Below are positions 7,930 to 17,542 of a DNA stretch of 64,000 nucleotides, one piece after another. The stretch spans positions 186,001-250,000 of the forward strand of contig NZ_JAAZUI010000001.1 of assembly GCF_012524075.1 (NCBI RefSeq). The letters run 5' to 3'. Under the pieces are notes generated by a model, which was not told the origin of the DNA, did no database searches, and saw only the letters and a list, made by a program, of their open reading frames with translations. The position numbers were made by a program, and so were the translations under genes. The stretch is from Lutibacter sp. B1. Its GTDB lineage: Bacteria; Bacteroidota; Bacteroidia; Flavobacteriales; Flavobacteriaceae. Every line of letters begins with the position of its first letter. Positions within the stretch are counted from its first letter, which is position 1.

Positions 7930-8691
7930 ATGAAATCTAAATTTTTATTAATAGTTATAACAGTTCTTTTCTTTAACCTAACTTCAGCGCAATCTAATAA
8001 AGTTGATATTCTAAAAACCAATAATGGTTCTTTAAAAATTCAACCTATAACGCACGGTAGCTTAATATTAACTTATAATAACAAAACTATTTATGTGGAT
8101 CCTTATGGTGGCGGTGAATTGTATAAGAATTTAGAATCACCCGATCTTGTTTTGATAACCGATATTCATGGAGATCATTTAGATCAAAAAACATTAGACT
8201 CAATTGATACTTCAAAGGCAATTTTTATTGTTCCAAAAGCTGTTGCCGATAAACTTCCTGTACAATACAACTCAAAAATTACAGTGCTTGATAATGGACA
8301 AGGTGTGCATAGATTAGATTTATTTATAAAAGCAATTCCTATGTATAATTTACCCGAAGAAAGAGGCTCTAAACACCCAAAAGGAAGAGGTAATGGTTAT
8401 ATTTTAACTATTGACGGCAAACAAATTTATATTTCAGGTGATACAGAAGACATTGCTGAGATGAGAGCCTTGCAAAATATTGATATTGCATTTATTTGTA
8501 TGAATTTACCTTATACAATGGATATTAATCAAGCAGCAAGTGCTGTTTTAGAATTTCAACCAAAAGTTGTGTATCCATATCATTACAGAGGTAGTGAAGG
8601 CTTCAGTGATATCCATCAATTTAAAAACTTGGTAAATGCTAAGAACCCTTTTATTGATGTTAGACTAAGAGATTGGTATACAACAAACTAA
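7930..8691 (+). CDS. Secreted metallo-beta-lactamase-fold hydrolase, UlaG-like
   Basis: 253 residues with an N-terminal signal peptide ending near SAQ (residues 1-20). The metal-binding fold is shown by TDIHGDHLD near residue 78, ISGDTED near 175 and a late histidine in YPYHYRG near 218. This is the pattern of the MBL superfamily group that includes UlaG and UPF0173. The first motif reads D-x-H-x-D-H rather than the usual H-x-H-x-D-H. The substrate is unknown. Export to the periplasm is likely. It ends overlapping, by four bases, the stop of the converging DUF2851 gene. Confidence 0.85.
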   Translation: MKSKFLLIVITVLFFNLTSAQSNKVDILKTNNGSLKIQPITHGSLILTYNNKTIYVDPYGGGELYKNLESPDLVLITDIHGDHLDQKTLDSIDTSKAIFIVPKAVADKLPVQYNSKITVLDNGQGVHRLDLFIKAIPMYNLPEERGSKHPKGRGNGYILTIDGKQIYISGDTEDIAEMRALQNIDIAFICMNLPYTMDINQAASAVLEFQPKVVYPYHYRGSEGFSDIHQFKNLVNAKNPFIDVRLRDWYTTN

Positions 8692-9959
8692 TTTTTCAAT
8701 AATTCTTTTCCAATAGCGCATTGTAAACAAAGCTGTTTATTGCAATATTCGTTTTTTAATTCGAGTAAAGCTTGAGTTTTAAAAGCATTTTCACTTCTAA
8801 TTTTCAAATCATTAAATTTTGAAATTATTGAATTACTTTCCGGTTTTATGTTTTCTGCAATAGAGATTATTGAACTCACATCATCTTTCCCTATACTTTT
8901 TAAATACCAAAATTTAATAGGTATTATAGTGTTTATAAGTAATAGATCGATAAATGATTTTGAGAGTTTTTTTACACTTTTTTTGGATTCTTTTTCAAAT
9001 GTAAAATGCGTTTCCCAAAACGGTGAAGTTGTTATATTAAATAACTTATAATAATCTTCAATAGTTTCAATTTCAATAACTTTTGAAAATAAACTTTGAT
9101 ATGTATTGTACAAAAAAGCAATTTGAGACAACCTAATTGTAGGAAAATTATTGGGGCGTAATCTAAAAAATTGAACTTGTTCTTTTAAAATTGGTTGTAA
9201 ATGAAACTTAGCTGTTAAATAATCATATTCTGCTTTTAAACTATTGAAATATTGAGACTCAACCTCATTCAACAACAAACCTGCTTGTCCAAAAAACAGT
9301 GCTTCCAATTGTTCAATATTTGATGAAACTTTTCTAACAATTGAGAAATTTATCGATTTTGCGGTAGTATAAAATGCTTCTCCATTTACTTTTAACCCAA
9401 AATTTTTCATCAGCAAAATAAAAAAAGTTGCTTCCCAATTATTGTTTGTTTCTTTTAAAATTTGCTCAATTAACTTAGACTTATTTTCAATTCGATTAAT
9501 ATAAAGCCTCTCAAACCAATTAAACAGCACAAAAGGGCTTATTGTGTTTATCTCACTCTCACAATTTATCCAATTTTTATTTTTACTAAAAAGTTGTTTG
9601 TAATTTTTTAATAAATCGTTTGAAATAAAATTCTTTAACTCCAATGTAGTTATTACCTCTTTTGTTTTTCTATAAATAGCAACATCATGTTCCCAAACCA
9701 CATGTAAGATTACGGAATCGTAATTTTCGTCTAATTCGTGATGATGAACATACCAATCTGATGAATTTATATGAATTTCAACATTCCCTGCCCAAAGTTG
9801 ATTATCAATTAAAATTTTGGCATTTAAAAAATCAGGACCAGAATTAAAGTTCTGATTTCCATTTGAAATAATTTCTACTTTTTCTCCGTTTGTAGATTGT
9901 AATTTACCTGTTGAAAACAGTTTAAGTTTCCAAATAAAATGCAATAAGTCTTCTTTCAT
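8688..9959 (-). CDS. DUF2851 family protein
   Basis: A 423-residue protein matching the Bacteroidota family DUF2851 over its length. The N-terminal part has the conserved NSGPDFLNAKI, WAGNVEIHINSSDWYVHHH and VILHVVWEHD segments. The C-terminus ends with a cysteine cluster, CNKQLCLQC, which could bind metal. There is no signal peptide. The HxxxD-like spacing of the N-terminal histidines suggests an enzyme, but the function is not known. It converges on the MBL-fold gene with overlapping stop codons. Confidence 0.88.
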   Translation of the reverse strand: MKEDLLHFIWKLKLFSTGKLQSTNGEKVEIISNGNQNFNSGPDFLNAKILIDNQLWAGNVEIHINSSDWYVHHHELDENYDSVILHVVWEHDVAIYRKTKEVITTLELKNFISNDLLKNYKQLFSKNKNWINCESEINTISPFVLFNWFERLYINRIENKSKLIEQILKETNNNWEATFFILLMKNFGLKVNGEAFYTTAKSINFSIVRKVSSNIEQLEALFFGQAGLLLNEVESQYFNSLKAEYDYLTAKFHLQPILKEQVQFFRLRPNNFPTIRLSQIAFLYNTYQSLFSKVIEIETIEDYYKLFNITTSPFWETHFTFEKESKKSVKKLSKSFIDLLLINTIIPIKFWYLKSIGKDDVSSIISIAENIKPESNSIISKFNDLKIRSENAFKTQALLELKNEYCNKQLCLQCAIGKELLKN

Positions 9960-10046
9960 AACAATTTTAACTTTTTAAAAGTAAAAAATTACTTTAGACA
10001 AAAAAAATTGGTATCTAAAATTACATGTTTTTCGGTATTTTTAAAT

Positions 10047-10054
10047 TAATTTTG
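10047..10054 (+). promoter_or_regulatory. -7 element TAATTTTG of the nitroreductase gene
   Basis: An exact match to TAnnTTTG lies 18 bases before the ATG at 10073. No clear TTG is seen about 20 bases upstream, so only half the promoter is supported. Confidence 0.45.
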
Positions 10055-10072
10055 TAATAAACCTTAATTAAA

Positions 10073-10705
10073 ATGAATATTATAAATAGTTTAGAATGGA
10101 GGTATGCAACTAAAAAGTTTGACCCCTCAAAAAAACTATCAGATCAACAAATTGAAACACTTAAAAACGCTTTTAATTTAACCGCAACTTCATTTGGATT
10201 ACAACCTATAAAAATGATTGTTATCCAAAATAAAGAATTACAGGAAAAATTTGTAGAATATTCCTATAATCAACGCCAAGTAGCAGACGCTTCACATTTA
10301 TTGGTTTTATGCATTGATACTGATACTACAACTAAAGATGTAAATGCTTATTTTGATTTAGAAAAGAAAATCAGAGGTGTATCAGAAGAAGTAGTTTCTA
10401 ATTTCAGAAAACAACTTGTTGAAATGTATAAAAATAAATCAATTGAAGAAAGGCAACTTTCAGCAAAATATCAAACATATATTGCATTAGGAAATTTAAT
10501 GACAGTTTGTGCAGTTGAAAAAATAGACGCATGTCCTTTTGAAGGTTTTATACCTGAAAAAATTGATGAATTATTAAATTTAAAAGAAAAAAATTTAATG
10601 TCAGTTTTAATGATGCCTGTTGGATACAGAGCTGATGATGACATTATAAGCAAAATGAAAAAAGTAAGAAAGCCCTTAAATGAAACTATTATAGAAATTT
10701 CATAG
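10073..10705 (+). CDS. NAD(P)H-dependent nitroreductase-family oxidoreductase
   Basis: 210 residues, the usual length for FMN nitroreductases of the NfsB group. Family features are WRYATKKFDP near the N-terminus (phosphate-binding Arg/Lys), the TATSFGLQP segment that binds FMN, and a C-terminal MMPVGYRADDD where the flavin dimer is completed. It would be a cytoplasmic NAD(P)H oxidoreductase acting on quinones, nitroaromatics or related compounds. The physiological substrate cannot be told. pepD follows after 24 bases in the same direction, so the two may be co-transcribed. Confidence 0.88.
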   Translation: MNIINSLEWRYATKKFDPSKKLSDQQIETLKNAFNLTATSFGLQPIKMIVIQNKELQEKFVEYSYNQRQVADASHLLVLCIDTDTTTKDVNAYFDLEKKIRGVSEEVVSNFRKQLVEMYKNKSIEERQLSAKYQTYIALGNLMTVCAVEKIDACPFEGFIPEKIDELLNLKEKNLMSVLMMPVGYRADDDIISKMKKVRKPLNETIIEIS

Positions 10706-10729
10706 TAACGCTAAAAAAAGTATGTAATC

Positions 10730-12187
10730 ATGAGTAAAGATATAAGAGCCCTTGAGCCTAAAGAATTATGGAATAATTTTGCCGATTTAAATGCGGTTCC
10801 AAGAGGTTCAAAAAAAGAAGAACGTGTTATTGAGTTTATGGCAAATTTTGGAAAAAAATTAAAGCTTGAAACTGTAGTTGACCTTGTTGGTAACGTAATT
10901 ATAAAAAAACCTGCAACAAAAGGTATGGAAAACCGTAAAACTATAGTTTTACAATCTCATTTGGATATGGTACACCAAAAAAATGCCGATACTCTTTTTG
11001 ATTTTGATATTGAAGGAATTAAAATGAAGGTTGATGGAGATTGGGTACGCGCCGAAGGAACAACCCTTGGAGCCGATAATGGCTTAGGTGTTGCTGCAAT
11101 TATGAGTATTTTAGCCTCTAAAGATATCAAACACCCGGAAATAGAAGCACTATTTACTATTGATGAAGAAACCGGTATGACCGGAGCTATGGGACTGCAA
11201 TCAGGTTACTTAGAAGGTGAAATTTTACTTAATTTAGATACTGAAGATGATGATGAAATTGATATAGGTTGTGCAGGAGGTATTGATATTACAGCACATA
11301 ATACTTATCACGAGGTTCATTCTCCAATAAATAGCTCAGGTTTTTCTATAGCAGTTACCGGCTTAAATGGAGGCCACTCAGGCATGGATATTCATAAAGG
11401 ATTAGGAAATGCTAATAAAATTATGAATCGTTTATTATATGAAGTAACCGATTTTATTAGAATTTCTGAAATTAATGGTGGAAGTTTAAGAAATGCTATA
11501 CCAAGAGAAAGTTTTGCTAAAATATCAGTATACGACACTAAAAGAGAAATATTTTTAAAAATTATTTCTAAAATTTCTGAAGAAATTAAATCAGAGCTTA
11601 AAACTATTGACCCAAATTTAGAAATTAAAATAAATAAAATAAAAAATCCTGAAAGGGTAATGACTACTATTAGTCAAAACACACTTTTAAAAACAATCTA
11701 TGCTGCACATAATGGTGTTTACAGAATGAGTAATGACATGGAAGATTTAGTGGAAACTTCAAATAATATTGCTCGAATTATAGTAAAAGACGAAGAAATT
11801 AAAATCATGTGCTTAACAAGATCTTCTGTTGAAACTTCAAAATTCGATCTGGCAAATGCTTTAAAAGCTACTTTTGAATTGGCTGGTTACAATGTTTCAC
11901 TTTCAGGAGCATATCCGGGTTGGAAACCAAATGTAAACTCTCCAATTCTACAAGTTTTAAGTCAAACTTATGAAAAACTTTTCGATAGCAAAGCAAATAT
12001 TGTTGCTTGCCATGCCGGTTTAGAATGTGGAATTTTAGGCACCAACTATCCGGATATGGATATGATTTCATTTGGACCCACAATTAAAGGTGCACATTCA
12101 CCCGATGAAAGAGCAAGTATAAAATCTACCCAAAAATTTTGGAAGTTTTTATTAACAATTTTAGAAAATATACCTTTAAAAAACTAA
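10730..12187 (+). CDS. pepD: Aminoacyl-histidine dipeptidase (PepD, peptidase family M20)
   Basis: A 485-residue cytoplasmic zinc dipeptidase that splits Xaa-His and other dipeptides. Metal-binding segments are QSHLDMVHQK near residue 80, LGADNGLGVAA near 118, DEETGMTGAMG near 146 with the general-base glutamate, and LNLDTEDDDE. A late histidine lies in GAHSPDERA near 458. Length and order match E. coli PepD. It follows the nitroreductase gene by 24 bases and ends before a weak hairpin. Confidence 0.95.
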   Translation: MSKDIRALEPKELWNNFADLNAVPRGSKKEERVIEFMANFGKKLKLETVVDLVGNVIIKKPATKGMENRKTIVLQSHLDMVHQKNADTLFDFDIEGIKMKVDGDWVRAEGTTLGADNGLGVAAIMSILASKDIKHPEIEALFTIDEETGMTGAMGLQSGYLEGEILLNLDTEDDDEIDIGCAGGIDITAHNTYHEVHSPINSSGFSIAVTGLNGGHSGMDIHKGLGNANKIMNRLLYEVTDFIRISEINGGSLRNAIPRESFAKISVYDTKREIFLKIISKISEEIKSELKTIDPNLEIKINKIKNPERVMTTISQNTLLKTIYAAHNGVYRMSNDMEDLVETSNNIARIIVKDEEIKIMCLTRSSVETSKFDLANALKATFELAGYNVSLSGAYPGWKPNVNSPILQVLSQTYEKLFDSKANIVACHAGLECGILGTNYPDMDMISFGPTIKGAHSPDERASIKSTQKFWKFLLTILENIPLKN

Positions 12188-12195
12188 TAAAAAAC

Positions 12196-12228
12196 AAAAG
12201 GGATTGAGTAATTTCAACCTCTTTTAAT
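12196..12228 (+). terminator. Candidate terminator after pepD
   Basis: Arms 12196-12207 and 12214-12225 can form a 12-base stem with one mismatch and one G-U pair. A broken T-rich tract follows. It sits directly behind pepD and before parA. Confidence 0.5.
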
Positions 12229-12310
12229 TTAAGTCTTTGTTAACATTATTAGCTTTTAAAAACAATAAATAATTGTATTTTTACACCTTAAAATAATTCA
12301 ATATTCTTTT

Positions 12311-13093
12311 ATGGGAAAAATTATTGCAATTGCTAATCAAAAAGGTGGAGTTGGTAAAACAACAACAACCGTAAATTTGGCTGCCGCTTTAGGTGTGTTA
12401 GAAAAAAAAGTGCTACTTATAGATGCTGATCCACAAGCCAATGCGTCATCTGGTTTAGGAATTGTAGTTGAAGAAGTTGAAAAAGGAACGTATCAATTAT
12501 TAGAACATGCTATAACAGCACAAGAGGCTATAATACCAACAAATTCTCCTAATGTAGAAATTATACCTGCACATATTGATTTAGTGGCAATTGAAATTGA
12601 GCTGGTTGATAAAAACAAAAGAGAATATATGCTTAAAGAAGTTTTACAAGATATTAAAAATTCATATGATTATATTTTAATTGATTGTGCTCCTTCTTTA
12701 GGATTAATAACATTAAATGCTTTAGTTGCAGCAGATTCTGTAATAATTCCTATTCAATGTGAATATTTTGCTTTAGAAGGGTTAGGTAAATTATTAAATA
12801 CAATAAAAAGTGTTCAAAAAATACACAATCCAAATTTAGATATTGAAGGTTTATTACTTACCATGTACGATTCTCGTTTACGCCTTTCTAATCAAGTTGT
12901 AGAAGAAGTTAAAAAACATTTTCAGAATATGGTATTTAAAACCATCATACAACGTAACGTTAGGTTAAGTGAGGCTCCAAGTTATGGTGAAAGTATTATA
13001 GCTTATGATGCAACAAGCAGAGGTGCCGTAAATTATATTAACTTAGCCAACGAAATATTAAAACAACACAATAAGGATGGCAAAAGCAACTAA
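12311..13093 (+). CDS. parA: Chromosome-partitioning ATPase ParA (Soj)
   Basis: 260 residues. The deviant Walker A is KGGVGKTTTT at residues 11-20 with the signature lysine, Walker A' is DADPQANAS near 40, and the Walker B region is DCAPSLGLITLNAL near 127. It binds DNA non-specifically in its ATP form and moves ParB-parS complexes during chromosome segregation. Lacking an N-terminal helix-turn-helix, it is the small chromosomal type. It overlaps parB by 17 bases and heads a run of co-directional genes to 17860. Confidence 0.96.
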   Translation: MGKIIAIANQKGGVGKTTTTVNLAAALGVLEKKVLLIDADPQANASSGLGIVVEEVEKGTYQLLEHAITAQEAIIPTNSPNVEIIPAHIDLVAIEIELVDKNKREYMLKEVLQDIKNSYDYILIDCAPSLGLITLNALVAADSVIIPIQCEYFALEGLGKLLNTIKSVQKIHNPNLDIEGLLLTMYDSRLRLSNQVVEEVKKHFQNMVFKTIIQRNVRLSEAPSYGESIIAYDATSRGAVNYINLANEILKQHNKDGKSN

Positions 13094-13976
13094 AAAACAA
13101 GCTTTAGGAAGAGGATTATCTGCTTTATTGAAAGAAAGCAGTGAAGATATAACATCAGCAAATGATAAAAATGCAGATAAAGTTGTTGGAAATATTATTG
13201 AAATTGAATTAGATACAATTGAAGTAAACCCTTATCAACCAAGAACTTATTTTAATGAGGAGTCGCTACGCGAATTGGCAAGCTCTATAAAAGAGTTAGG
13301 TGTAATTCAGCCTATTACTGTTAGAAAATCAAAAGGAAATAAATTTCAATTAGTATCGGGTGAACGTAGATTCAGAGCTTCAAAATTAATAGGAAACAGC
13401 ACTATTCCGGCCTATATTAGACTGGCAAACGACCAAGAAATGCTAGAAATGGCATTGGTAGAAAATATTCAGCGTAAAGATTTAGATCCTATAGAAGTTG
13501 CATTATCTTATCAAAGATTGATTGATGAAATTGACTTAACTCAAGAAGAAATGAGTTTGCGTGTTGGTAAAAAACGATCAACAATAAGTAATTATTTACG
13601 ATTATTAAAATTGGATCCCATCATACAAACCGGTATGAGAGATGGATTTTTATCAATGGGTCACGGTAGAGCATTGATCAATATTGATAGTACTGAAGAT
13701 CAATTAAAGATTTATGAAAAAATCATTCAGCAAAAATTATCGGTAAGACAAACTGAACAATTGGTCAAAAATCTAAAAGAAGGATTTCCTGTAAAGTCAA
13801 CACCAACTCCTAAAAAAGTTGAGATTCCAAAATTTGTTAACAAAGAACTAAAATCAATTAGTGAATATTTTGGTCATAAAATTGAAGTTAAACTTTCTGG
13901 TAAAGACAAAGGAAAATTAATTATCCCATTTCATTCAGAAGAAGATTTCAATAGAATAAAAAAATTACTACAGTAG
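13077..13976 (+). CDS. parB: Chromosome-partitioning protein ParB (Spo0J)
   Basis: 299 residues. The N-terminal CTP-binding domain has NPYQPRTYF, VSGERRFRASKL (the GERRxRA box) and ENIQRKDLDPIEVA. A parS-binding helix-turn-helix follows (TQEEMSLRVGKKRSTISNYLRLL, about residues 158-180), then a C-terminal dimerisation region. It loads on parS and spreads as a clamp. The start lies inside the parA end, with AAGGATG offering a weak ribosome site. Its TAG stop shares its last base with the next gene's GTG. Confidence 0.96.
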   Translation: MAKATKKQALGRGLSALLKESSEDITSANDKNADKVVGNIIEIELDTIEVNPYQPRTYFNEESLRELASSIKELGVIQPITVRKSKGNKFQLVSGERRFRASKLIGNSTIPAYIRLANDQEMLEMALVENIQRKDLDPIEVALSYQRLIDEIDLTQEEMSLRVGKKRSTISNYLRLLKLDPIIQTGMRDGFLSMGHGRALINIDSTEDQLKIYEKIIQQKLSVRQTEQLVKNLKEGFPVKSTPTPKKVEIPKFVNKELKSISEYFGHKIEVKLSGKDKGKLIIPFHSEEDFNRIKKLLQ

Positions 13977-14554
13977 TGTTTAAAAAACCAGTTTATATAT
14001 TCTTTATACTAATTTACTTAATTAACACTAATTGTTTCTCGCAAGAGACAGTTACTATAAAAGTAAAGGATACTGTAGTTGTAAATTCTAATGATTTTGA
14101 TGCTTTATCACCGGCTAAAGCTGCATTTTATTCTGCTATATTACCGGGATTAGGACAAGCTTATAACAAAAAGTATTGGAAAATTCCGATTGTTTATGGG
14201 GCTTTAGGAACTGGAATTTATACTTACAGTAGAAATAACACCAATTACAACAGGGCCAGAAAGGCTTATAAATTAAGGATTAATGATAAACCTGATGAAT
14301 TTGATGGTCTAAATGGAAATCCAAATTTATCAACAGACGCACTTGTAAGAGCTCAAAAATCATATAAAAAAGATAGAGATTTATCGTTGCTTGTAACAGT
14401 TGGTTTGTATATTTTACAAATAGTGGAAGCAAGTACAAATGCTCATTTGTTACAGCACAATGTAGATAATAATTTATCAATAAATCCTAAAATAATTAAA
14501 GACTCCTCAACCAACAAATCAATTGTTGGAGCATCAATAAATTTTAAATTTTAA
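13976..14554 (+). CDS. DUF5683 domain membrane protein
   Basis: 192 residues. The start codon is GTG at 13976, whose G is the last base of the parB TAG stop, implying translational coupling. An N-terminal signal-like hydrophobic segment (residues 5-20) is followed by the DUF5683 core: SPAKAAFYSAILPGLGQAYNKKYWKIP, a hydrophobic stretch, NNTNYNRARKAYK, and a second hydrophobic segment near 140-150. The family is Bacteroidota-specific and usually sits with parAB and dapB or lepB, as here. Function unknown; a membrane or outer-membrane role is likely. Confidence 0.88.
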   Translation: MFKKPVYIFFILIYLINTNCFSQETVTIKVKDTVVVNSNDFDALSPAKAAFYSAILPGLGQAYNKKYWKIPIVYGALGTGIYTYSRNNTNYNRARKAYKLRINDKPDEFDGLNGNPNLSTDALVRAQKSYKKDRDLSLLVTVGLYILQIVEASTNAHLLQHNVDNNLSINPKIIKDSSTNKSIVGASINFKF

Positions 14555-14556
14555 CA

Positions 14557-15261
14557 ATGAAAATAGCTTTATTAGGTTATGGTAGAATGGGTAAAACAAT
14601 TGAACAAATTGCTTTACAAAAAGGGCATGAGATAGTTTTAAAAGTTGATGAAAACACTAAAAATTACGATATAACTCTAGCTGATATTGCTATTGATTTT
14701 AGCATACCGTCTGCAGCATTTAACAATATTTCAAACTGTATCAACAATAATGTACCGGTAATAAGCGGAACAACAGGTTGGTTAAACAAATTTAATGATA
14801 TTACAGCCCTTTGTAAACAAAAAAACGGTGCTTTTATTTATGCTTCAAACTTTAGTTTAGGAGTTAATATTTTTTTCGAATTAAATGAATATTTGGCTAA
14901 AATGATGAAAAATTTAAGTCAGTATAACATTTCAATGGAAGAAATTCATCATACAAAAAAATTAGATGTCCCAAGTGGTACAGCCATTACTTTAGCTGAA
15001 GGAATTATAAAACAAACATCGAAAGAAAGTTGGACTCTTGATGTAACAAATAAAGAAACTGAAATACCAATAGTAGCAAAACGTATTCCTGATGTACCGG
15101 GAACCCATTCAATAAAATATGAATCTGAAGTTGATGCTATTGATATTAAGCACACTGCGTATAGCAGAAATGGTTTTGCTTTAGGCGCAGTTATCGCTGC
15201 GGAATGGCTTTTAGGAAAAACCGGTATATTTACAATGAAAGACGTTTTAGGTCTAAAATAA
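14557..15261 (+). CDS. dapB: 4-hydroxy-tetrahydrodipicolinate reductase
   Basis: A 234-residue NAD(P)H enzyme of the lysine and diaminopimelate pathway. The N-terminal Rossmann motif is LLGYGRMGKTIEQ, and GTTGW follows near residue 75. The substrate-binding motif is EIHHTKKLDVPSGTA near 128-142, with its catalytic His and Lys. It is shorter than E. coli DapB (about 270), as usual for Bacteroidota. It begins two bases after DUF5683 and is followed 12 bases later by lepB, within the same unit. Diaminopimelate links it to the cell-wall genes elsewhere in the window. Confidence 0.95.
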   Translation: MKIALLGYGRMGKTIEQIALQKGHEIVLKVDENTKNYDITLADIAIDFSIPSAAFNNISNCINNNVPVISGTTGWLNKFNDITALCKQKNGAFIYASNFSLGVNIFFELNEYLAKMMKNLSQYNISMEEIHHTKKLDVPSGTAITLAEGIIKQTSKESWTLDVTNKETEIPIVAKRIPDVPGTHSIKYESEVDAIDIKHTAYSRNGFALGAVIAAEWLLGKTGIFTMKDVLGLK

Positions 15262-15273
15262 AAACATATTATT

Positions 15274-16812
15274 ATGACAATGATTCAATGGTTTATATTC
15301 TTTTTAATAATTCAGGTAATTCATTTTTTAGGCACCTGGAAATTATACATAAAAGCAGGTAGAAAAGCATGGGAGGCTATAGTTCCTGTTTATAATGCTA
15401 TTGTTTTAATGAAAATAATTAACCGTCCAAAATGGTGGGTTATCTTATTATTTATTCCAATTATAAACTTGTTGATGTTTCCTGTAATTTGGATAGAAAC
15501 CATTAGAAGTTTTGGGAAAAATTCGAGGTTAGATACAGTTTTGGTGGTACTAACCTTAGGTTTTTATATTTATGTTGTAAATTATGTTTATGATGTTACG
15601 TATGTTGAAGATAGAAGTTTAAAATCCAGATCTGAATTAGGTGAATGGATAAGTTCAATTGTTTTTGCTATTGTTGCAGCCACCTTGGTTCATACATACA
15701 TCATGCAACCTTACACAATACCAACTTCATCATTAGAAAAATCGTTATTAATTGGTGATTTTTTATTCGTAAGTAAATTTCATTACGGCGCTAGAGTTCC
15801 TATGACTGTTGTTGCAGCTCCTATGGTTCACGACTCATTACCTCTAACAAAGTTAAGATCTTATCTAAAAAAACCACAACTACCTTATTTTAGAATTCCT
15901 GGCTTTGAAAAAATTAAACGAAATGAAATTGTGGTATTTAACTGGCCTGTAGATACTGTTCGCTTCTTTTTTGATAAATCTAACATTCATATTGATAAAC
16001 CTATCGATAAAAAATCGAACTATGTAAAACGTTGCGTTGGTATTCCGGGAGATTCACTGGAAATTAAAGATGGCTATATTTATATCAATGGTAAACAAAC
16101 TGTTTTACCAGACAGAGCTAAAACTCAATATTTGCATAAAGTTGTTACCAACGGACAATTAAGTGCTACTCTTTTAAACAGATATAATGTAACTGAAGGA
16201 AGTTTTTATGGCGATTATTATATGCTCAATTTAACCGATGAAAATGCAGCGAAGCTTAAAAATAATCCGTTAGTTAAAAGTATCACTAAACAAATAACAC
16301 CTAGCGGAAATTATAATAAAGCCGTTTTCCCTCACAGTCCTTTATACCCTTGGTCTGGTGATAATTTTGGTCCAATTTATATACCTGAAGCAGGTAAAAC
16401 TGTAGAATTGAATTCAAAATCTTTACCATTTTACAAAAGAATTATTGAAGTTTATGAAAACAATAATTTAACCGTAAATGGAAATGAAATATTTATCAAC
16501 GGAAAATTAGCAACTACCTATACTTTTAAACAAGATTATTATTGGATGATGGGTGATAACCGCCATAATTCTGAAGATGCACGTTATTGGGGCTACGTAC
16601 CATTTGACCATGTAGTTGGTAAGCCTGTATTTATTTGGTTTAGCTGGGATACTAACGGACAAGGTATTGCAAATAAAATTAGATGGGAACGTGTATTTAC
16701 AACAGTACATGGCAGCGGAAAACCAGTATCTTATTTATATTATTTCTTAGGAGCTTTAGCTTTATGGTTTGTATATAGCTTTTTCAGAAAACGTAAAAAA
16801 GAAGAAGGATAA
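15274..16812 (+). CDS. lepB: Signal peptidase I, long Bacteroidota form
   Basis: 512 residues, much longer than E. coli LepB (324). Hydrophobic helices cover residues 1-20, 45-70 and 85-110, before the catalytic part anchored near 130. The catalytic serine lies in PYTIPTSSLEKSLL near 147 and the lysine in NYVKRCVGIPGD near 251. The box MMGDNRHNSEDARYWG near 424 confirms the family. A final helix (residues 488-505) ends in basic residues. It removes signal peptides from exported proteins. The insert between Lys and the GDNR box is typical of the group. Confidence 0.94.
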   Translation: MTMIQWFIFFLIIQVIHFLGTWKLYIKAGRKAWEAIVPVYNAIVLMKIINRPKWWVILLFIPIINLLMFPVIWIETIRSFGKNSRLDTVLVVLTLGFYIYVVNYVYDVTYVEDRSLKSRSELGEWISSIVFAIVAATLVHTYIMQPYTIPTSSLEKSLLIGDFLFVSKFHYGARVPMTVVAAPMVHDSLPLTKLRSYLKKPQLPYFRIPGFEKIKRNEIVVFNWPVDTVRFFFDKSNIHIDKPIDKKSNYVKRCVGIPGDSLEIKDGYIYINGKQTVLPDRAKTQYLHKVVTNGQLSATLLNRYNVTEGSFYGDYYMLNLTDENAAKLKNNPLVKSITKQITPSGNYNKAVFPHSPLYPWSGDNFGPIYIPEAGKTVELNSKSLPFYKRIIEVYENNNLTVNGNEIFINGKLATTYTFKQDYYWMMGDNRHNSEDARYWGYVPFDHVVGKPVFIWFSWDTNGQGIANKIRWERVFTTVHGSGKPVSYLYYFLGALALWFVYSFFRKRKKEEG

Positions 16813-16822
16813 TTAATAGTAT

Positions 16823-16902
16823 GTCACCCTGAATTAATTTCAGGGTCTTATTCTGGTTTACTCATAAGCTCATAAGATTCTGAAACTAGTTCAGAATGAT
16901 GA
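16823..16902. repeat. Dispersed inverted-repeat element after lepB
   Basis: The region has two facing copies of a roughly 28-base word. The left copy contains CCCTGAATTAATTTCAGGG (16827-16845). The right, inverted copy contains TTCTGAAACTAGTTCAGAA (16878-16896). Each copy is itself a hairpin, and the two arms also pair with each other over most of their length. This design matches the GTCA-CCCTGAA... type intergenic repeats common in Flavobacteriia. Confidence 0.7.
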
Positions 16903-16925
16903 AGCTTTTAAATTAGTATTAAAAA

Positions 16926-17540
16926 ATGGTTTTACTACAACCTACATATTTTTCGCCAATAATACAATATGTTGCAATAACCAAGTCTGATAAAATAGTT
17001 TTTGAAACCGAAGATAATTTTCAAAAGCAAACCTACAGAAACAGGTGCTATATTTATACTGCTGATGGCAAACATTTGTTAAATATTCCTATTCAACATA
17101 ATAAAGGCATAAAACAAAAGACAAAAGATGTAAAAATTGATTATAAAGACAATTGGAATAAGCAACATTTAAAAACCTTAAAAACCGCTTATAGTTCCTC
17201 TCCTTTTTTTGAATTTTATATTGATGATTTATTGCCTGTTTTTGAGAAAAGATATACCTATTTGTTGGACTTAAATTTATTAACCCACCAAATTGTTATG
17301 GATGCTTTGCAAATTGAAGTACCTTTTATCAAAACCAAAGAATACATAACTGAAACACAAAATTTGGATCTACGATACCTGGCAATTGCTAAAAACAGCA
17401 AAAATTATAACTTAAATAGTTATATACAGGTATTTTATCAAAGCCATAACTTTCTACCAAACTTAAGTATTTTAGATTTATTATTTATGGAAGGTCCAAA
17501 TGCATTGAATTATTTAGAAAGTCAACAAATAACATTTTAG
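16926..17540 (+). CDS. WbqC-like family protein
   Basis: 204 residues opening with LLQPTYFSPIIQYVAI, the conserved start of the WbqC family, followed by YRNRCYIYTADGKHLLNIPI. Family members sit in polysaccharide and other biosynthetic clusters and are thought to act as small-molecule ligases or transferases. The biochemical role is not settled. It lies downstream of lepB behind a repeat element. Its stop is two bases before the GTG of the next gene. Confidence 0.85.
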   Translation: MVLLQPTYFSPIIQYVAITKSDKIVFETEDNFQKQTYRNRCYIYTADGKHLLNIPIQHNKGIKQKTKDVKIDYKDNWNKQHLKTLKTAYSSSPFFEFYIDDLLPVFEKRYTYLLDLNLLTHQIVMDALQIEVPFIKTKEYITETQNLDLRYLAIAKNSKNYNLNSYIQVFYQSHNFLPNLSILDLLFMEGPNALNYLESQQITF

Positions 17541-17542
17541 CA

